Counted from the first letter of the stretch, positions 8,299 through 16,873 are shown. The stretch: 64,000 bases of DNA from Rhodovastum atsumiense (GCF_937425535.1 NZ_OW485601.1:3703501-3767500); one strand, 5' to 3'. Made by a program: numbers and translations. Notes: generated by a model from the letters alone, not told the origin.

Positions 8299-8922
8299 CT
8301 AGGCCTGGCTCACCGTCACGCTGCGGTCGGCGGTTGCCGTGGGGGCGGGCGCGGTGGCCAGGGCGACCCGGCGGCGGGAACGCCAGTAAAGGATGATCCC
8401 GGCCAGGGCGGCGATGACCACCAGGGCGATGCTGATCGTGTGGAAGGCTTCCCCGATCATGTGCTTCATCGTCATGCCGGCGAGGTATCCGGCGCCGGCG
8501 AACAACACGGCCCAGACCCCGGAGGCGAGGAAGTTGAGCATGGCGAATCTGGGCCACGAAATGCCGCTGAGCCCCACGGCGACCGAGGCCACGTTGCGGA
8601 TGCCGTAGAGGAACCGGTAGGTCAGGATGAACAGCACCGCGTGCCGGTCCAGCAGCCGCGTGGCGGCGGCCAGCTTGGGCTTGGCGCGGGGAAACCGGTT
8701 CAACAGGCGGACGCCATAACGCCGCGACAGGTAGAACCAGAGCTGGTCGCCGAGGAAGGAGCCGATCCAGGCCGTCGCGGTGAGGATCCGGATATCGAGC
8801 ATGCCGGCGCGCGCGGCGGCCCCGGCCACCAGAACGCAGGTCTCGCCTTCAAAAAACGTCCACACCCCAATGATGGGGTAGAACAGAGCCCCGTACTCGG
8901 TGATGAGGTGGCCGACGCTCAT
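8299..8922 (-). CDS. DedA-family (SNARE-associated) inner-membrane protein
   Basis: A 207-residue polytopic membrane protein of the DedA/VTT family, which includes undecaprenyl-phosphate flippases and proteins needed for membrane homeostasis. Visible marks are the FEGE motif near the N-terminus (about residues 22-25), GSFLGDQLWFYLSRRYG, the RFLYGIRNVASVAVG amphipathic re-entrant segment and three C-terminal membrane helices. The start at 8922 was chosen for the MSVGHLITEYG N-terminus and an AGGA site upstream; the frame extends 28 codons further without similarity. Convergent with the small gene ending at 8284. Confidence 0.88.
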   Translation of the reverse strand: MSVGHLITEYGALFYPIIGVWTFFEGETCVLVAGAAARAGMLDIRILTATAWIGSFLGDQLWFYLSRRYGVRLLNRFPRAKPKLAAATRLLDRHAVLFILTYRFLYGIRNVASVAVGLSGISWPRFAMLNFLASGVWAVLFAGAGYLAGMTMKHMIGEAFHTISIALVVIAALAGIILYWRSRRRVALATAPAPTATADRSVTVSQA

Positions 8923-9205
8923 GGCCGGATTCCTGATATGACCCGGCGAGCGCCAGCCCGTTTGCGGGAACCGCAACAGAATGACGGAGCGTAACGCTTC
9001 AGGCAATCCGTGATTGTGATTTGGCAGCGGTTAATTTCCGTGTCGTAGAGGCAATGGTTTTTTGGTTCAGCCCTGGCAGTCTCAGGTAATGGCGTCCAGA
9101 AAACAGGTGACAACAGGCACCAAATAGTGCAACTAATACATCTGCTGGTTGCGCGACATGCGTTGCGGTTGCAATACATGGACTTCTGCCAGGAGTTCCC
9201 GCCCC

Positions 9206-9424
9206 ATGCCCGCCTGTGCTGACCTTGATGATATCCCGTTGGACCCTGACCCGGCCCATGCCGCCGCGGTGGAGGCGTTCCGCCAGCTTGCGTGGCGCTC
9301 CGGTCCCATCTGGTTGCGAACAGTGCTGACCCAGCATCGGACGGAGTCCTTTTCCGCCCTGCCGACCGAAACCCTGGTGGCGATCGTCGCCATCTCACAT
9401 CAGCGGGTATCCCGCCTGATCTGA
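9206..9424 (+). CDS. Small protein of unknown function, 72 aa
   Basis: A 72-residue soluble protein with an acidic N-terminus (ADLDDIPLDPDP) and an amphipathic C-terminal half. No domain was recognised. The start at 9206 follows CAGGAGTT, and the frame extends 19 codons upstream to a weaker ATG. It stands alone between the divergent DedA gene and another small unknown gene. Codon use looks like the surrounding genes. Confidence 0.45.
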   Translation: MPACADLDDIPLDPDPAHAAAVEAFRQLAWRSGPIWLRTVLTQHRTESFSALPTETLVAIVAISHQRVSRLI

Positions 9425-9782
9425 CCACCGGCCTGCGGTCATATGGCAGAATAACCGTTTCGGGTTCGGCGCGTGGCGGAGAAGTGTCGGTGCCGCCGCA
9501 AGCGGCGTGCCGGCGTGGCCATGCGCGGCGAGGAAGACGGTCGGGGGCGATACGGAGCCTGTCGCGGTGGATGCGCGACCACGCCGCCCTGCCACCTGCT
9601 GTTATATCATTTCCATGGCACAATTGTCCGACATCGCAGGCAGCGGTGCGCGTTGCCGGACCGCTCGCGGGATCGGCACTGCGGGAGATCGTTATCTTCG
9701 AGGACGCGGGCTCTTTTGTCCGCGGTGCCGCACCCCATATCCACTCCTGCTCAAGGAACAATTCCGGCAGGGGGAGAACAGG
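9425..9782. other. Intergenic stretch without a supported gene
   Basis: A frame joined to the following small gene runs back to about 9507 and contains a CPRC pair, but it lacks a ribosome-binding site and family similarity, so it was not called. No repeat, RNA or terminator was recognised. It probably carries the promoter of the small gene at 9783. Confidence 0.4.
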
Positions 9783-10028
9783 ATGGCCGTTGTCTATGAT
9801 CTGGGTGCTGCCCGCGCCGTCCGCTTCTTGCGGCGTGCCAGTTTCGCGGACGTGGAAGCGGCGCTCGAGCAACTGGGGCAGTTGTCGGCCGAGGCCCGCG
9901 AGCGTCGCCAGGCCGGCAGGACGGTGGAGCGGCACGAGCTGGCCACGCTTGCCTCGCTCGCCGCGGTGGGGCGGGCGTTGGTGGCGGAAAGCCAGGGGGC
10001 CCCGATGCCGATCGTGCGGCGGGCCTGA
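9783..10028 (+). CDS. Small protein of unknown function, 81 aa
   Basis: An 81-residue basic, helical protein (VRFLRRASFADVEAALEQL, then a run of charged helix). No domain was recognised. The ATG at 9783 is preceded by GGGGGAGAACAGG, a strong ribosome-binding site that decides this start over longer in-frame extensions. The composition suggests a small soluble helical protein. Neighbours give no functional hint. Confidence 0.5.
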   Translation: MAVVYDLGAARAVRFLRRASFADVEAALEQLGQLSAEARERRQAGRTVERHELATLASLAAVGRALVAESQGAPMPIVRRA

Positions 10029-10201
10029 GCCGAACCGCATCCCACCCCGGTGGCGCGGCGGTGCGCCGGTCGGCAAAACCGCATCTTGCATCGGCATGAA
10101 ACCGATGGCGGCGTGGCGCTTGGTCATGCCGGTCCGGTGCGACGCCGGTGCATTGCCGGGAGGAAGGGGCGGGCGTGGGATTCGGCGGGGGCTCCGGTTC
10201 G

Positions 10202-10576
10202 TCACAGCGGCGTGCCGGCATTCTCCCGCATCGCCACGCGGACCCGCTCGACCTGTTCGTCCACCAGCGGACAGAGTTCCAGCAGTGCGGCCGCGAGCGA
10301 GCCATGCGTGCTGACCCGAACAGCGCCGCCGCCGAGTTCCTTCGGTCGTTGCCGTTCGATCACCACCATGTTCCGCTGCCTGACGAGATAGAACACGGGC
10401 AATTCGCATCCGGGTGGAAACACGCTGATCAGCCCGTCATTGCCGCCCTCGGTGGCATCGCCGTCGAGGGCCAGGGCCCAGCCGCCCGGGGCAATGCTGG
10501 CCCAGGCGGCGGCGAAGGCCAGTTCCTCGGCCGGAAAGCCGGCGGCCACGGCAGTGACAGGGGACGTGTAATCCAT
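10202..10576 (-). CDS. Hypothetical protein, 124 aa
   Basis: A 124-residue soluble protein with no recognised domain. It has an alternating hydrophobic pattern (FAAAWASIAPGGWALALDG, then LPVFYLVRQRNMVVIERQR) suggesting a small alpha/beta fold. The start at 10576 (MDYTSP) was preferred over an ATG 22 codons upstream, but neither has a strong ribosome-binding site. It reads toward a gene-poor 170-base gap and is not obviously in an operon. Confidence 0.5.
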   Translation of the reverse strand: MDYTSPVTAVAAGFPAEELAFAAAWASIAPGGWALALDGDATEGGNDGLISVFPPGCELPVFYLVRQRNMVVIERQRPKELGGGAVRVSTHGSLAAALLELCPLVDEQVERVRVAMRENAGTPL

Positions 10577-10722
10577 GAAAGCGATCTTCGGGCGCCGGTA
10601 TGGGAGCGCCGCTTTGTCTTCCCGGCACAGCCGGAAGAACAAGTTTTATTGTAGTCGCATCGAAGGATTGTGACCGCGCATTGATTCCAGGCCACAGGCG
10701 GGATGGTGGTCGCGGCGGCGCC

Positions 10723-11373
10723 TCATCCGGAGAACACCACGGTTTCATGCAGGTGCCGTCGCGCCGTCACCTCCTCGGCGATGAACGCCCCCAGATCGAC
10801 GCGGCTGACGGTGGAACGACCGATCCTGCCATCGGTGCTCGCCACCCACCTGCCGCTCGCCGGCTGGTCGGTCAGCCCGACCGGCTGGACCAGCGTCCAG
10901 TCGAGACCGGAGGCTTTCACCAGCACTTCCTGGCGCTCCTTGTCGGCCATCAGGGCGCGCATGAACAGGCGGAAGATGATGCGGAACGGCAGCGACACCG
11001 CGTCGCGGGTGTCGCCGACGCCGAAGGCGGTGACGCAGACCAGCCGTGCCACGCCGGCCGCCTGCATCGCGGCGATGACATTGGCGGTGCCGGCCTCGCA
11101 CACATAGGGGGGGCCGCCGCGCGGCATGCGCGGCACCAGCCCGCCCTGGCGCTGGGTGATGCCGAGGCTGACGACGACGGCGTCCTGGCCGGCGACCGCG
11201 GGCGCCACGTCCGCAAGCCGCATCGCGTCGCCGCTGGCCACGCCGAGGCCGGGCAGCGGCGGCAGCGCCGCCGGGTCGCGCACGAAGGCGGTGACCGCGT
11301 GCCCGGCGGCGAGCAGGGTGCCCACCACCGCGCGCCCGGTGCCACCGGTCGCGCCGAACACCAGGATGCGCAT
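10723..11373 (-). CDS. NAD(P)-binding NmrA-like reductase
   Basis: A 216-residue Rossmann-fold protein of the atypical SDR (NmrA/YwnB-like) group. The dinucleotide-binding motif GATGGTG is at residues 7-13, and the typical GDAMR and VVVSLG segments follow. There is no classical YxxxK, as in other atypical SDRs. The start at 11373 follows GGAAGGA and begins MRILVFGATGG; the upstream extension lacks similarity. Such proteins bind NAD(P)H as reductases or redox sensors. The substrate cannot be told from sequence. It diverges from glutathione peroxidase, which fits a redox-stress context. Confidence 0.83.
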   Translation of the reverse strand: MRILVFGATGGTGRAVVGTLLAAGHAVTAFVRDPAALPPLPGLGVASGDAMRLADVAPAVAGQDAVVVSLGITQRQGGLVPRMPRGGPPYVCEAGTANVIAAMQAAGVARLVCVTAFGVGDTRDAVSLPFRIIFRLFMRALMADKERQEVLVKASGLDWTLVQPVGLTDQPASGRWVASTDGRIGRSTVSRVDLGAFIAEEVTARRHLHETVVFSG

Positions 11374-11527
11374 GCGGATGTCCTTCCCCCGTTCCCGTGC
11401 CGTCTTCCTTACCCGGGCGGCGGCCGGGCGATCCAGGCCGCGCCGGGTGGTGCCGCAGTCGTGACGCGGCCCTGGCATTGTCGGGCCGGGCACCTACGTC
11501 GTGGGGGTCAACCAGACCGGGGGCGTC

Positions 11528-12034
11528 ATGGACATCTACGACATCAGCACGAGGCGAAATGACGGCGCGACGCAAAGCCTGGGCGATTACCGCGGGCAGG
11601 TGCTGCTGATCGTCAACACCGCCTCCCGCTGCGGCTTCACGCCGCAATACGCCGGGCTGCAGGCGCTGCAGGACCGCTTCGCCGCGCGCGGCTTTTCGGT
11701 GCTGGCCTTTCCCTGCAACCAGTTCGCCGGCCAGGAGCCGGGCGACGACGCGCAGATCCGCGGCTTCTGCGAAACGACCTACCACACGACTTTCCCGCTG
11801 TTCGCCAAGGTCGATGTGAATGGGGCCGGCCAGCATCCGCTGTTCGCCCATCTGAAGGCACAGAAGGGCGGGCTGCTCGGCAGCGCCATCAAGTGGAACT
11901 TCACCAAGTTCCTGGTCGGACGCGACGGGCGCGTGCTGGAGCGGTTCCCGCCGACCACCTCGCCCGAGGCCATCGCGCCGCGGATCGAGGCCGCCCTGGC
12001 GGCGCCGGTGCCGCAGCCGGCCCCGGCGGCCTGA
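11528..12034 (+). CDS. Glutathione peroxidase (thiol-dependent, cysteine type)
   Basis: A 168-residue thioredoxin-fold peroxidase that reduces hydrogen and organic peroxides. The catalytic set is complete: Cys35 in NTASRCGFTPQY, Gln65 in FPCNQF and Trp123/Asn124 in WNFTKF. The peroxidatic residue is cysteine, not selenocysteine. Length is typical of bacterial GPx (160-180). MDIYDIS at 11528 matches the family N-terminus; an in-frame GTG lies nine codons earlier. It is followed after 74 bases by the NnrU gene on the same strand. Confidence 0.93.
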   Translation: MDIYDISTRRNDGATQSLGDYRGQVLLIVNTASRCGFTPQYAGLQALQDRFAARGFSVLAFPCNQFAGQEPGDDAQIRGFCETTYHTTFPLFAKVDVNGAGQHPLFAHLKAQKGGLLGSAIKWNFTKFLVGRDGRVLERFPPTTSPEAIAPRIEAALAAPVPQPAPAA

Positions 12035-12108
12035 TGGCGTGACCGGCGGGGCGCTTTGCGGAATAATGCCGCGGCCGCGGGAATGGCCCGGCCGGGAGAG
12101 AGAGAGGC

Positions 12109-12681
12109 ATGCTGGTTCTGATCGCCGGGATCGTGATTTTTCTCGGCGCGCATAGTTTCACCACGCTGCGGCCGGCGCGGGCCGCCGTGATCGGCGGGAT
12201 CGGCGAACTGCCCTACCGAGGCCTGCATTCGCTGGTGTCGCTGCTGGGCTTCGGGCTGATCATCTGGGGGTTCTCGCTGTATCGGGAAGCGATGATCCCG
12301 GTCTGGACACCCCCGGTCTGGACCCGCCATCTGGCGCTGGTGCTGATGTGGTTCGCCTTCGTGGCGCTCGCCTGCGCCAATCCGGCCCCGGGCCGGATCC
12401 GGGGCTGGCTGCGCCATCCGATGCTGGCGGGGGTCATGTTCTGGGCGTTCGCGCATCTGCTGGCCAATGGCGATGCCGGTGGGATGCTGCTGTTCGGTGC
12501 CTTCCTGGCCTGGGCGATCTATGACCGCATCGCGGTGGCGCGGCGCGGCGATGCGGGCGCGCCAAGGCTGGCATCCTTCACCCGCGCCGATGCCGCTGCC
12601 CTCGGGGGCGGCAGCATTGCCTACGGGGCGATGCTGCTGCTGCACCCGGTGCTGATCGGCGTGCCGGTGATCGGCTTCTAG
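12109..12681 (+). CDS. NnrU-family integral membrane protein
   Basis: A 190-residue membrane protein with about five hydrophobic helices, matching the NnrU family (AHSFTTLRPAR and YRGLHSLVSLLGFGLIIWG near the N-terminus; RHPMLAGVMFWAFAHLLANGD in the middle). NnrU was first described near nitric oxide reduction genes, but many members, like this one, lie outside denitrification clusters. A related 15-cis-zeta-carotene isomerase group shares the fold. The start follows GGGAGAGAGAGAG. Its exact role here is unknown. Confidence 0.85.
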   Translation: MLVLIAGIVIFLGAHSFTTLRPARAAVIGGIGELPYRGLHSLVSLLGFGLIIWGFSLYREAMIPVWTPPVWTRHLALVLMWFAFVALACANPAPGRIRGWLRHPMLAGVMFWAFAHLLANGDAGGMLLFGAFLAWAIYDRIAVARRGDAGAPRLASFTRADAAALGGGSIAYGAMLLLHPVLIGVPVIGF

Positions 12682-12795
12682 GGCAATCCCGGCCGCATCG
12701 GCGACAGTGATTGGACTGGTGCGATCGGCCGGGAATGGACGTTCCTGTCAGACCGGTTCCGGCACAAGGTGCTGCCCTGTCCTGGAGCCAGCGCC

Positions 12796-13419
12796 ATGTA
12801 CGTGCCGCCCGCCTTCCGAGAGGATGACCTCGCCACCCTGCACGGGGTGATACAGCAGGTCCGTCTCGCCAATCTCGTCACGCACACGCCGGACGGGCTG
12901 GTCGCCACGCCGCTGCCGCTGTTCCTGGTGCCCGAGGAAGGGCCGTACGGCACGCTCTACGGCCACCTTGCGCGCGCGAACCCGCACTGGACGCTGCCCG
13001 CGACCGGCGAGGCGCTGGCGCTGTTCAACGGGCCCGACGCCTATGTCAGCCCCTCCTGGTATCCGTCGAAGGCCGAGCACCACAAGGTGGTGCCGACCTG
13101 GAACTACGTTGCCGTGCATGCCTACGGCCCGGCCGGGTTCTTCGACGATGCCGACCGGCTGCGCGAGGTCCTCGCGCGGCTGACCGACCTGCAGGAGCAC
13201 CCGCGCGCCGCGCCATGGGCGCTCGACGACGCGCCGGCGCCGTTCGTCGCCGGGCTGCTCAAGGGGATCGTCGGCCTGCGCCTGCCGATCACGCGCATCG
13301 AGGGCAAGCGCAAGATGAGCCAGAACCGCAGCGTCGAGGACCGGGCGGGCGTGGCCGCCGGCCTTGCCGCCAGCGATCGCCCGTCCGACCATGCCGTCGC
13401 GGCGCTGGTCAGGGGCTGA
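12796..13419 (+). CDS. FMN-binding PaiB-type negative regulator family protein
   Basis: A 207-residue protein of the PaiB/FMN_bind_2 family with a split-barrel flavin-binding fold. It begins MYVPPAFREDD and has PLPLFLVPEEGPYGTLYGHLARANPHW and SPSWYPSKAEHHKVVPTWNY, both characteristic. PaiB was named as a repressor in Bacillus, but most homologues are probably flavin- or heme-binding enzymes, so a regulator role is not assured. The start at 12796 follows CTGGAG. Same strand as NnrU and LysE, with short gaps. Confidence 0.88.
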   Translation: MYVPPAFREDDLATLHGVIQQVRLANLVTHTPDGLVATPLPLFLVPEEGPYGTLYGHLARANPHWTLPATGEALALFNGPDAYVSPSWYPSKAEHHKVVPTWNYVAVHAYGPAGFFDDADRLREVLARLTDLQEHPRAAPWALDDAPAPFVAGLLKGIVGLRLPITRIEGKRKMSQNRSVEDRAGVAAGLAASDRPSDHAVAALVRG

Positions 13420-13457
13420 TCCCGGCCTGTCACCCTGTCGAGGCCCATGCTCATCTC

Positions 13458-14108
13458 ATGCCGGATCCGACCCAGCTTCCTCTGTTCTTCGCCGCGGCGC
13501 TCGTGCTCGCCATCACGCCCGGTCCGGGCATCTTCTACATCGCGGCGCGCACGCTCGCCGGCGGTCGCGTGGAAGGCCTGGCCTCGACTCTCGGCACCGG
13601 GACGGGCGGCATGGTGCACGTCCTCGCGGGCAGCCTGGGCGTCTCCGCCATCGTGCTGGCGAGTGCGGAGCTGTTCACCGCGCTGAAGCTGATCGGTGCC
13701 GCCTATCTGATCTGGATCGGCCTGCGCACGATCCACGCCGCCCGACGGGACACGCCGCCAGGACTGGCTGGCGAGCCCGTGGTGCCGTCGCCCGGGCCGG
13801 GGCGGGCCTTTCGGGAAGGCGTGCTGGTCGAGGCGATGAACCCGAAGACGGCGGCCTTCTTCCTGGCCTTCGTGCCGCAGTTCGTGGACCTGGCCCAGGG
13901 CCATGTCGCGCTGCAATTCGCGGTGCTCGGCTTCGTGTCGATTGCGCTCAACACCCTCGCCGACATGGGGGTCATCCTGGCGGCGGGCGTGCTCCGGGCA
14001 GGCGCGACAGCCCGGCCCGCGTTCATCCGCCGCCTGCGGGAAGCGTCGGGCGCCATGATGGTCGCGCTCGGCATCGGCCTCGCCCTGGCGAAGCGCCCCG
14101 CCACCTGA
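13458..14108 (+). CDS. LysE/RhtB-family amino-acid exporter
   Basis: A 216-residue membrane protein with six predicted helices. The N-terminal ITPGPGIFYIAARTLAGG segment is the LysE/RhtB signature, followed by LIGAAYLIWIGLRTI and FREGVLVEAMNPKTAAFFLAFVPQFVD, all typical of exporters of amino acids or homoserine lactones. The substrate cannot be deduced. The ATG at 13458 fits the family start; the open frame upstream overlaps the preceding gene and has no similarity. Spacing to the PaiB-like gene is 38 bases, so co-transcription is possible. Confidence 0.9.
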   Translation: MPDPTQLPLFFAAALVLAITPGPGIFYIAARTLAGGRVEGLASTLGTGTGGMVHVLAGSLGVSAIVLASAELFTALKLIGAAYLIWIGLRTIHAARRDTPPGLAGEPVVPSPGPGRAFREGVLVEAMNPKTAAFFLAFVPQFVDLAQGHVALQFAVLGFVSIALNTLADMGVILAAGVLRAGATARPAFIRRLREASGAMMVALGIGLALAKRPAT

Positions 14109-14143
14109 GGGCCGGGCGACGCCGCCGGCGAGGCCGGGCCGGA

Positions 14144-14755
14144 TCAGTAGCCGACGGTGAAGCGCCGCCGGGAATGGGCGGGACGTTCCAGCTCGTCGAC
14201 CAGGGCAACGGCGAAATCCTCGTAGGAGATGGAACTCCGGCCCTGCGCATCGACGAGCAGTGCGTCATCGCCGAGGCGGAACCGGCCGGTGCGCTCGCCC
14301 GGCACGAACAGCGCCGAGGGGGAGAGGAAGGTCCAGTCCAGTTCCGTCGCGGCGCGGAGCGCATCGAGGAAGGCGGCGCCGCGCAGCGCCTCGGCCTTGT
14401 AGGCGGCGGGGAAATCCGGCGTCTCCACCAGCTTCCGGCCCGGCGCGATCTCCAGGCTGCCGGCGCCGCCGACGACCAGGTAGCGCGGCACGCCGGCCGC
14501 CTTCACCGCGTCGATCAGGATGCGCGGCTCGGTGTCGAGGAAGCGCACGGAACTGATGACGGCGTCATGCCCGGCGAGCAGGGCGGCCAGCCCGGCCTGA
14601 TCGGCCACGTCGCCTTGCCGCGCGGTGACACCCGGCAGGGCGGGCACCCGTGCGGGATTGCGGGCGATGGCGGTGACCGTGTGGCCGCGGCGGACCAGTT
14701 CGGCCAGCAGGCGCGAGCCGGCGGCGCCGGTGGCGCCGATGAGGACGACATGCAT
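14144..14755 (-). CDS. NAD(P)H-binding reductase (YwnB-like)
   Basis: A 203-residue atypical SDR. GATGAAG at residues 7-13 is the nucleotide-binding loop, with QGDVAD and RYLVVGGAGSLEIAPG as family marks. It resembles proteins annotated as NAD(P)-dependent oxidoreductase or flavin reductase that are commonly controlled by HxlR-type regulators. Here an HxlR gene diverges from it, and a perfect 19-bp palindrome lies 14 bases upstream of this start codon, so induction through that regulator under electrophile or redox stress is likely (inference). Confidence 0.88.
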   Translation of the reverse strand: MHVVLIGATGAAGSRLLAELVRRGHTVTAIARNPARVPALPGVTARQGDVADQAGLAALLAGHDAVISSVRFLDTEPRILIDAVKAAGVPRYLVVGGAGSLEIAPGRKLVETPDFPAAYKAEALRGAAFLDALRAATELDWTFLSPSALFVPGERTGRFRLGDDALLVDAQGRSSISYEDFAVALVDELERPAHSRRRFTVGY

Positions 14756-14768
14756 GGGGGATGCTCCA

Positions 14769-14787
14769 TGGTTTCCGTGGGAAACCA
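14769..14787. promoter_or_regulatory. Candidate HxlR operator, perfect palindrome
   Basis: TGGTTTCC-GTG-GGAAACCA, with 8-bp perfect arms, sits between the divergent reductase (start 14755) and HxlR (start 14857) genes. A second, looser inverted repeat, AGGTG (14806-14810) with CACCT (14821-14825), and the palindrome GGTAACC lie on the HxlR side. HxlR-family dimers bind such palindromes in the promoter they share with a neighbouring reductase. Confidence 0.6.
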
Positions 14788-14856
14788 GATAGTGAAATCG
14801 TCCCCAGGTGTTAAAGAAGGCACCTTCCGGTAACCTGGTTCCCCTGGAGAAACCTG

Positions 14857-15249
14857 ATGGACGGGATGCCGCGCCCGACCCCGTACGCAGCCAATTGCCC
14901 GACGCGCCGCGTGCTCGACCGCGTCGCCGACAAATGGACGGTGCTGATCCTGGGGCTGCTGGGAAACGGTCCGGTGCGGTTCAACCAGTTGCGCCGTTCG
15001 GTCGAGGGCCTGTCGCAGAAAGTGCTGTCTCAGACACTGCGCAGCCTGGAACGCGACGGGCTGGTCACGCGGACCGCGATCCCGACCGTGCCGGTGACGG
15101 TGGAATACGCGCTCACCCCGCTCGGGCGCACGCTCGCCGAGGCGGTCAGCCCGCTTTGCGCCTGGGCCGAGACCCATATCCAGGACGTCCTGCGCGCCCA
15201 GACCGCCTATGACGCGCGGGGCCGGGCCGAGGCGTCCGGGCAATCCTGA
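14857..15249 (+). CDS. HxlR-family transcriptional regulator
   Basis: A 130-residue winged-helix regulator. The conserved N-terminal NCPTRRVLDRVADKWTVLIL block (Cys at about position 14) is the family hallmark. It is followed by the recognition helix region FNQLRRSVEGLSQKVLSQTLRSLERDGLV and the wing VTVEYALTPLGR. In several characterised members the N-terminal cysteine senses aldehydes or oxidants. It diverges from a reductase gene, a standard sensor-target layout, and a palindrome lies between them. Confidence 0.93.
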   Translation: MDGMPRPTPYAANCPTRRVLDRVADKWTVLILGLLGNGPVRFNQLRRSVEGLSQKVLSQTLRSLERDGLVTRTAIPTVPVTVEYALTPLGRTLAEAVSPLCAWAETHIQDVLRAQTAYDARGRAEASGQS

Positions 15250-15275
15250 GCGCGGCCTGCCGAAGCGGACGCGCG

Positions 15276-16052
15276 TCAGCCCTGCAGGTATTTCGACGGC
15301 GGCACCCCCAGGACACGGCGGAAGAGGGTGGAGAACGCGGCCGGGGTCTCGTAGCCCACGTCCAGCGCGACGGTGGTGACCGCCTCGCCGGCCAGGATGC
15401 GCGGCAGGGCAGCCCGGAGCCGCAGATGCTGCCGCACCTGCGCGAAGGTCATGCCCAGGTCACACCGGCACAGCCGGGCAACGCTGCGCGGCGAGATCCC
15501 GGCCAACGCGGCCCATTCATCGAGGGACCTCTGGCATGCCGGATCGGCCTGCATGCCCCGGAGGATGCGTTGCAGGCGGGGATCGGCAGCCCGCAACCGG
15601 GGCAGGCCCGGCTCCCGCGTCCATTCGAATTCCTGCAGCATCAGCTCCACCGTCCGCCGCGCCCGCGTCGAGCCCTCGTAGGCGACCGGCAGCGCGCAGG
15701 CACGCTCCACCAGTTCACGCAGCAACGGCGAGACCCGGACGAAGCCGAGGCCGGCCGGCGCACCTTCCGGCTCGTGGCCGGGCCGGATGTAGAGCGTCCG
15801 CAGCGACACCGCGCCGTGCATGCGGGTCGCATGCGCGATTCCGGGCGGCAGCCAGAGTGCCCGCCCGGGTGGGATCACCCAGCGCCGGCCGTCGGCCTCG
15901 ACCTCCATCACCCCGCTGGTCGCGTGCACAAGCTGCGCCCGCTGGTGGCTGTGGCGGGCGCTGACATGGCCGGCCGGATACTCCTTCGGCATCGCCCCGA
16001 CCGGCTGGGGCAGATGCTGGTAGTCCTCCCGGTTCGTGCTTTTCGGCGTCAT
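15276..16052 (-). CDS. AraC-family regulator with N-terminal cupin
   Basis: A 258-residue AraC/XylS regulator. A cupin sensor domain fills about residues 20-100 (HSHQRAQLVHATSGVM, then PPGRALWLPPGIAHA), and two helix-turn-helix motifs fill 160-258 (LDEWAALAGISPRSVARLCRCDLGMTF, then VTTVALDVGYETPAAFSTLFRRVLGVPPSKY). The layout matches the YdeC/NimR-type group, which often controls a neighbouring exporter or hydrolase. It diverges from the HAD phosphatase at 16130 (78 bases apart). Confidence 0.92.
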   Translation of the reverse strand: MTPKSTNREDYQHLPQPVGAMPKEYPAGHVSARHSHQRAQLVHATSGVMEVEADGRRWVIPPGRALWLPPGIAHATRMHGAVSLRTLYIRPGHEPEGAPAGLGFVRVSPLLRELVERACALPVAYEGSTRARRTVELMLQEFEWTREPGLPRLRAADPRLQRILRGMQADPACQRSLDEWAALAGISPRSVARLCRCDLGMTFAQVRQHLRLRAALPRILAGEAVTTVALDVGYETPAAFSTLFRRVLGVPPSKYLQG

Positions 16053-16129
16053 CGATCCTGGCCGGTTCGCGAAAGGGGATGGCGTGCCGGAGCAAGCGGC
16101 CTCCGCCGCTGCTGTCTAGCCTGTCGGGC

Positions 16130-16873
16130 ATGCGGAATTCACCCTCCGGATCGTCCCGGTCCCCCAATTCCCCCGGCCTGGTCGTGCTGGACATCGACGG
16201 CACGCTCACCGACACGGTTACGCTGCATCAGGCGGCCATGCGTGTCGCCCTGGACGCCTTCGACTTCCCGGTGCTCGAACCGGACTGGTCCCGCTACCGC
16301 CACCACACGGACAGCGGCATCTTCGCCGAAGCCTGGCAACGCGCGGGCCGCGGGAACCCCGCCGAAGCCGACCGGCACCGGTTCTTCGCCCGGTTCGAGG
16401 ATGCGTTCGCGCGGCTCTGCCCACTGCATCCGATCCGCGAGATCCCGGGCGCGGCCGCCTTCGTCGCGCTGGTGCGGGCGACCGGCTGGGCCGTCGCCTT
16501 CGCGACGGGCGGGCTGCGCACTCCGGCGCGGGCCAAGCTGCGCGCCATCGGAATCGCCTTCACCGAGCCCGCCCTCGTCACCGCATCGGAATTCCTCTCC
16601 CGCGAGGAGATCGTCAGCGCCGCCATCGCCGCGGCACGCATCGCGCCTGACGGGAGGCCGGCTGCTGTGATCTCGGTCGGCGATGGCCTGTGGGACCTGC
16701 AGGCCGCCGACCATCTCGGGCTGGGATTCCTCGGCGTCGGCACCGGGGCGAAAGCGGAGGCCCTGGCCGGGCAGGGGGCGGCCGTCGTGCCGGATTTCAC
16801 CGATCCGGTCCGCGTGCTGCGAATCATCTCCGACATGGCGGCAAATTGCCCGGCCGCACTCCGGGGCCGGTGA
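16130..16873 (+). CDS. HAD-superfamily phosphatase
   Basis: A 247-residue HAD hydrolase. Motif I is VVLDIDGTLTDT (nucleophile and acid/base aspartates), motif II is FATGGLRTPARAK, motif III is probably supplied by the R/K of SREEIV, and motif IV is SVGDGLWDLQAA, in which the usual second aspartate of GDxxxD is present. A helical cap lies between motifs I and II, as in the phosphoglycolate phosphatase type. Substrate unknown. The start at 16130 is uncertain; a longer frame begins at 16079. It diverges from the AraC regulator and may be its target. Confidence 0.82.
   Translation: MRNSPSGSSRSPNSPGLVVLDIDGTLTDTVTLHQAAMRVALDAFDFPVLEPDWSRYRHHTDSGIFAEAWQRAGRGNPAEADRHRFFARFEDAFARLCPLHPIREIPGAAAFVALVRATGWAVAFATGGLRTPARAKLRAIGIAFTEPALVTASEFLSREEIVSAAIAAARIAPDGRPAAVISVGDGLWDLQAADHLGLGFLGVGTGAKAEALAGQGAAVVPDFTDPVRVLRIISDMAANCPAALRGR

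Noticed and set aside
5060-8557. A very long antisense open frame (over 1,100 codons) opposite the PilZ/TrbI and MHYT-GGDEF-EAL genes
   Set aside because: Its translation is Arg/Gly/Pro/His-rich without domains, as expected opposite GC-rich genes; the sense strand carries clear domains.
9507-9782. N-terminal extension of the small gene at 9783, including a CPRC motif that looked like a zinc ribbon half
   Set aside because: Only one cysteine pair, no ribosome-binding site, and a strong site directly before 9783.
12109-12681. NnrU as part of the hcp-hcr-nnrS nitrosative module
   Set aside because: It lies 16 kb away, has no GGTATT-N3-AAYACC palindrome in front and sits among unrelated redox genes.
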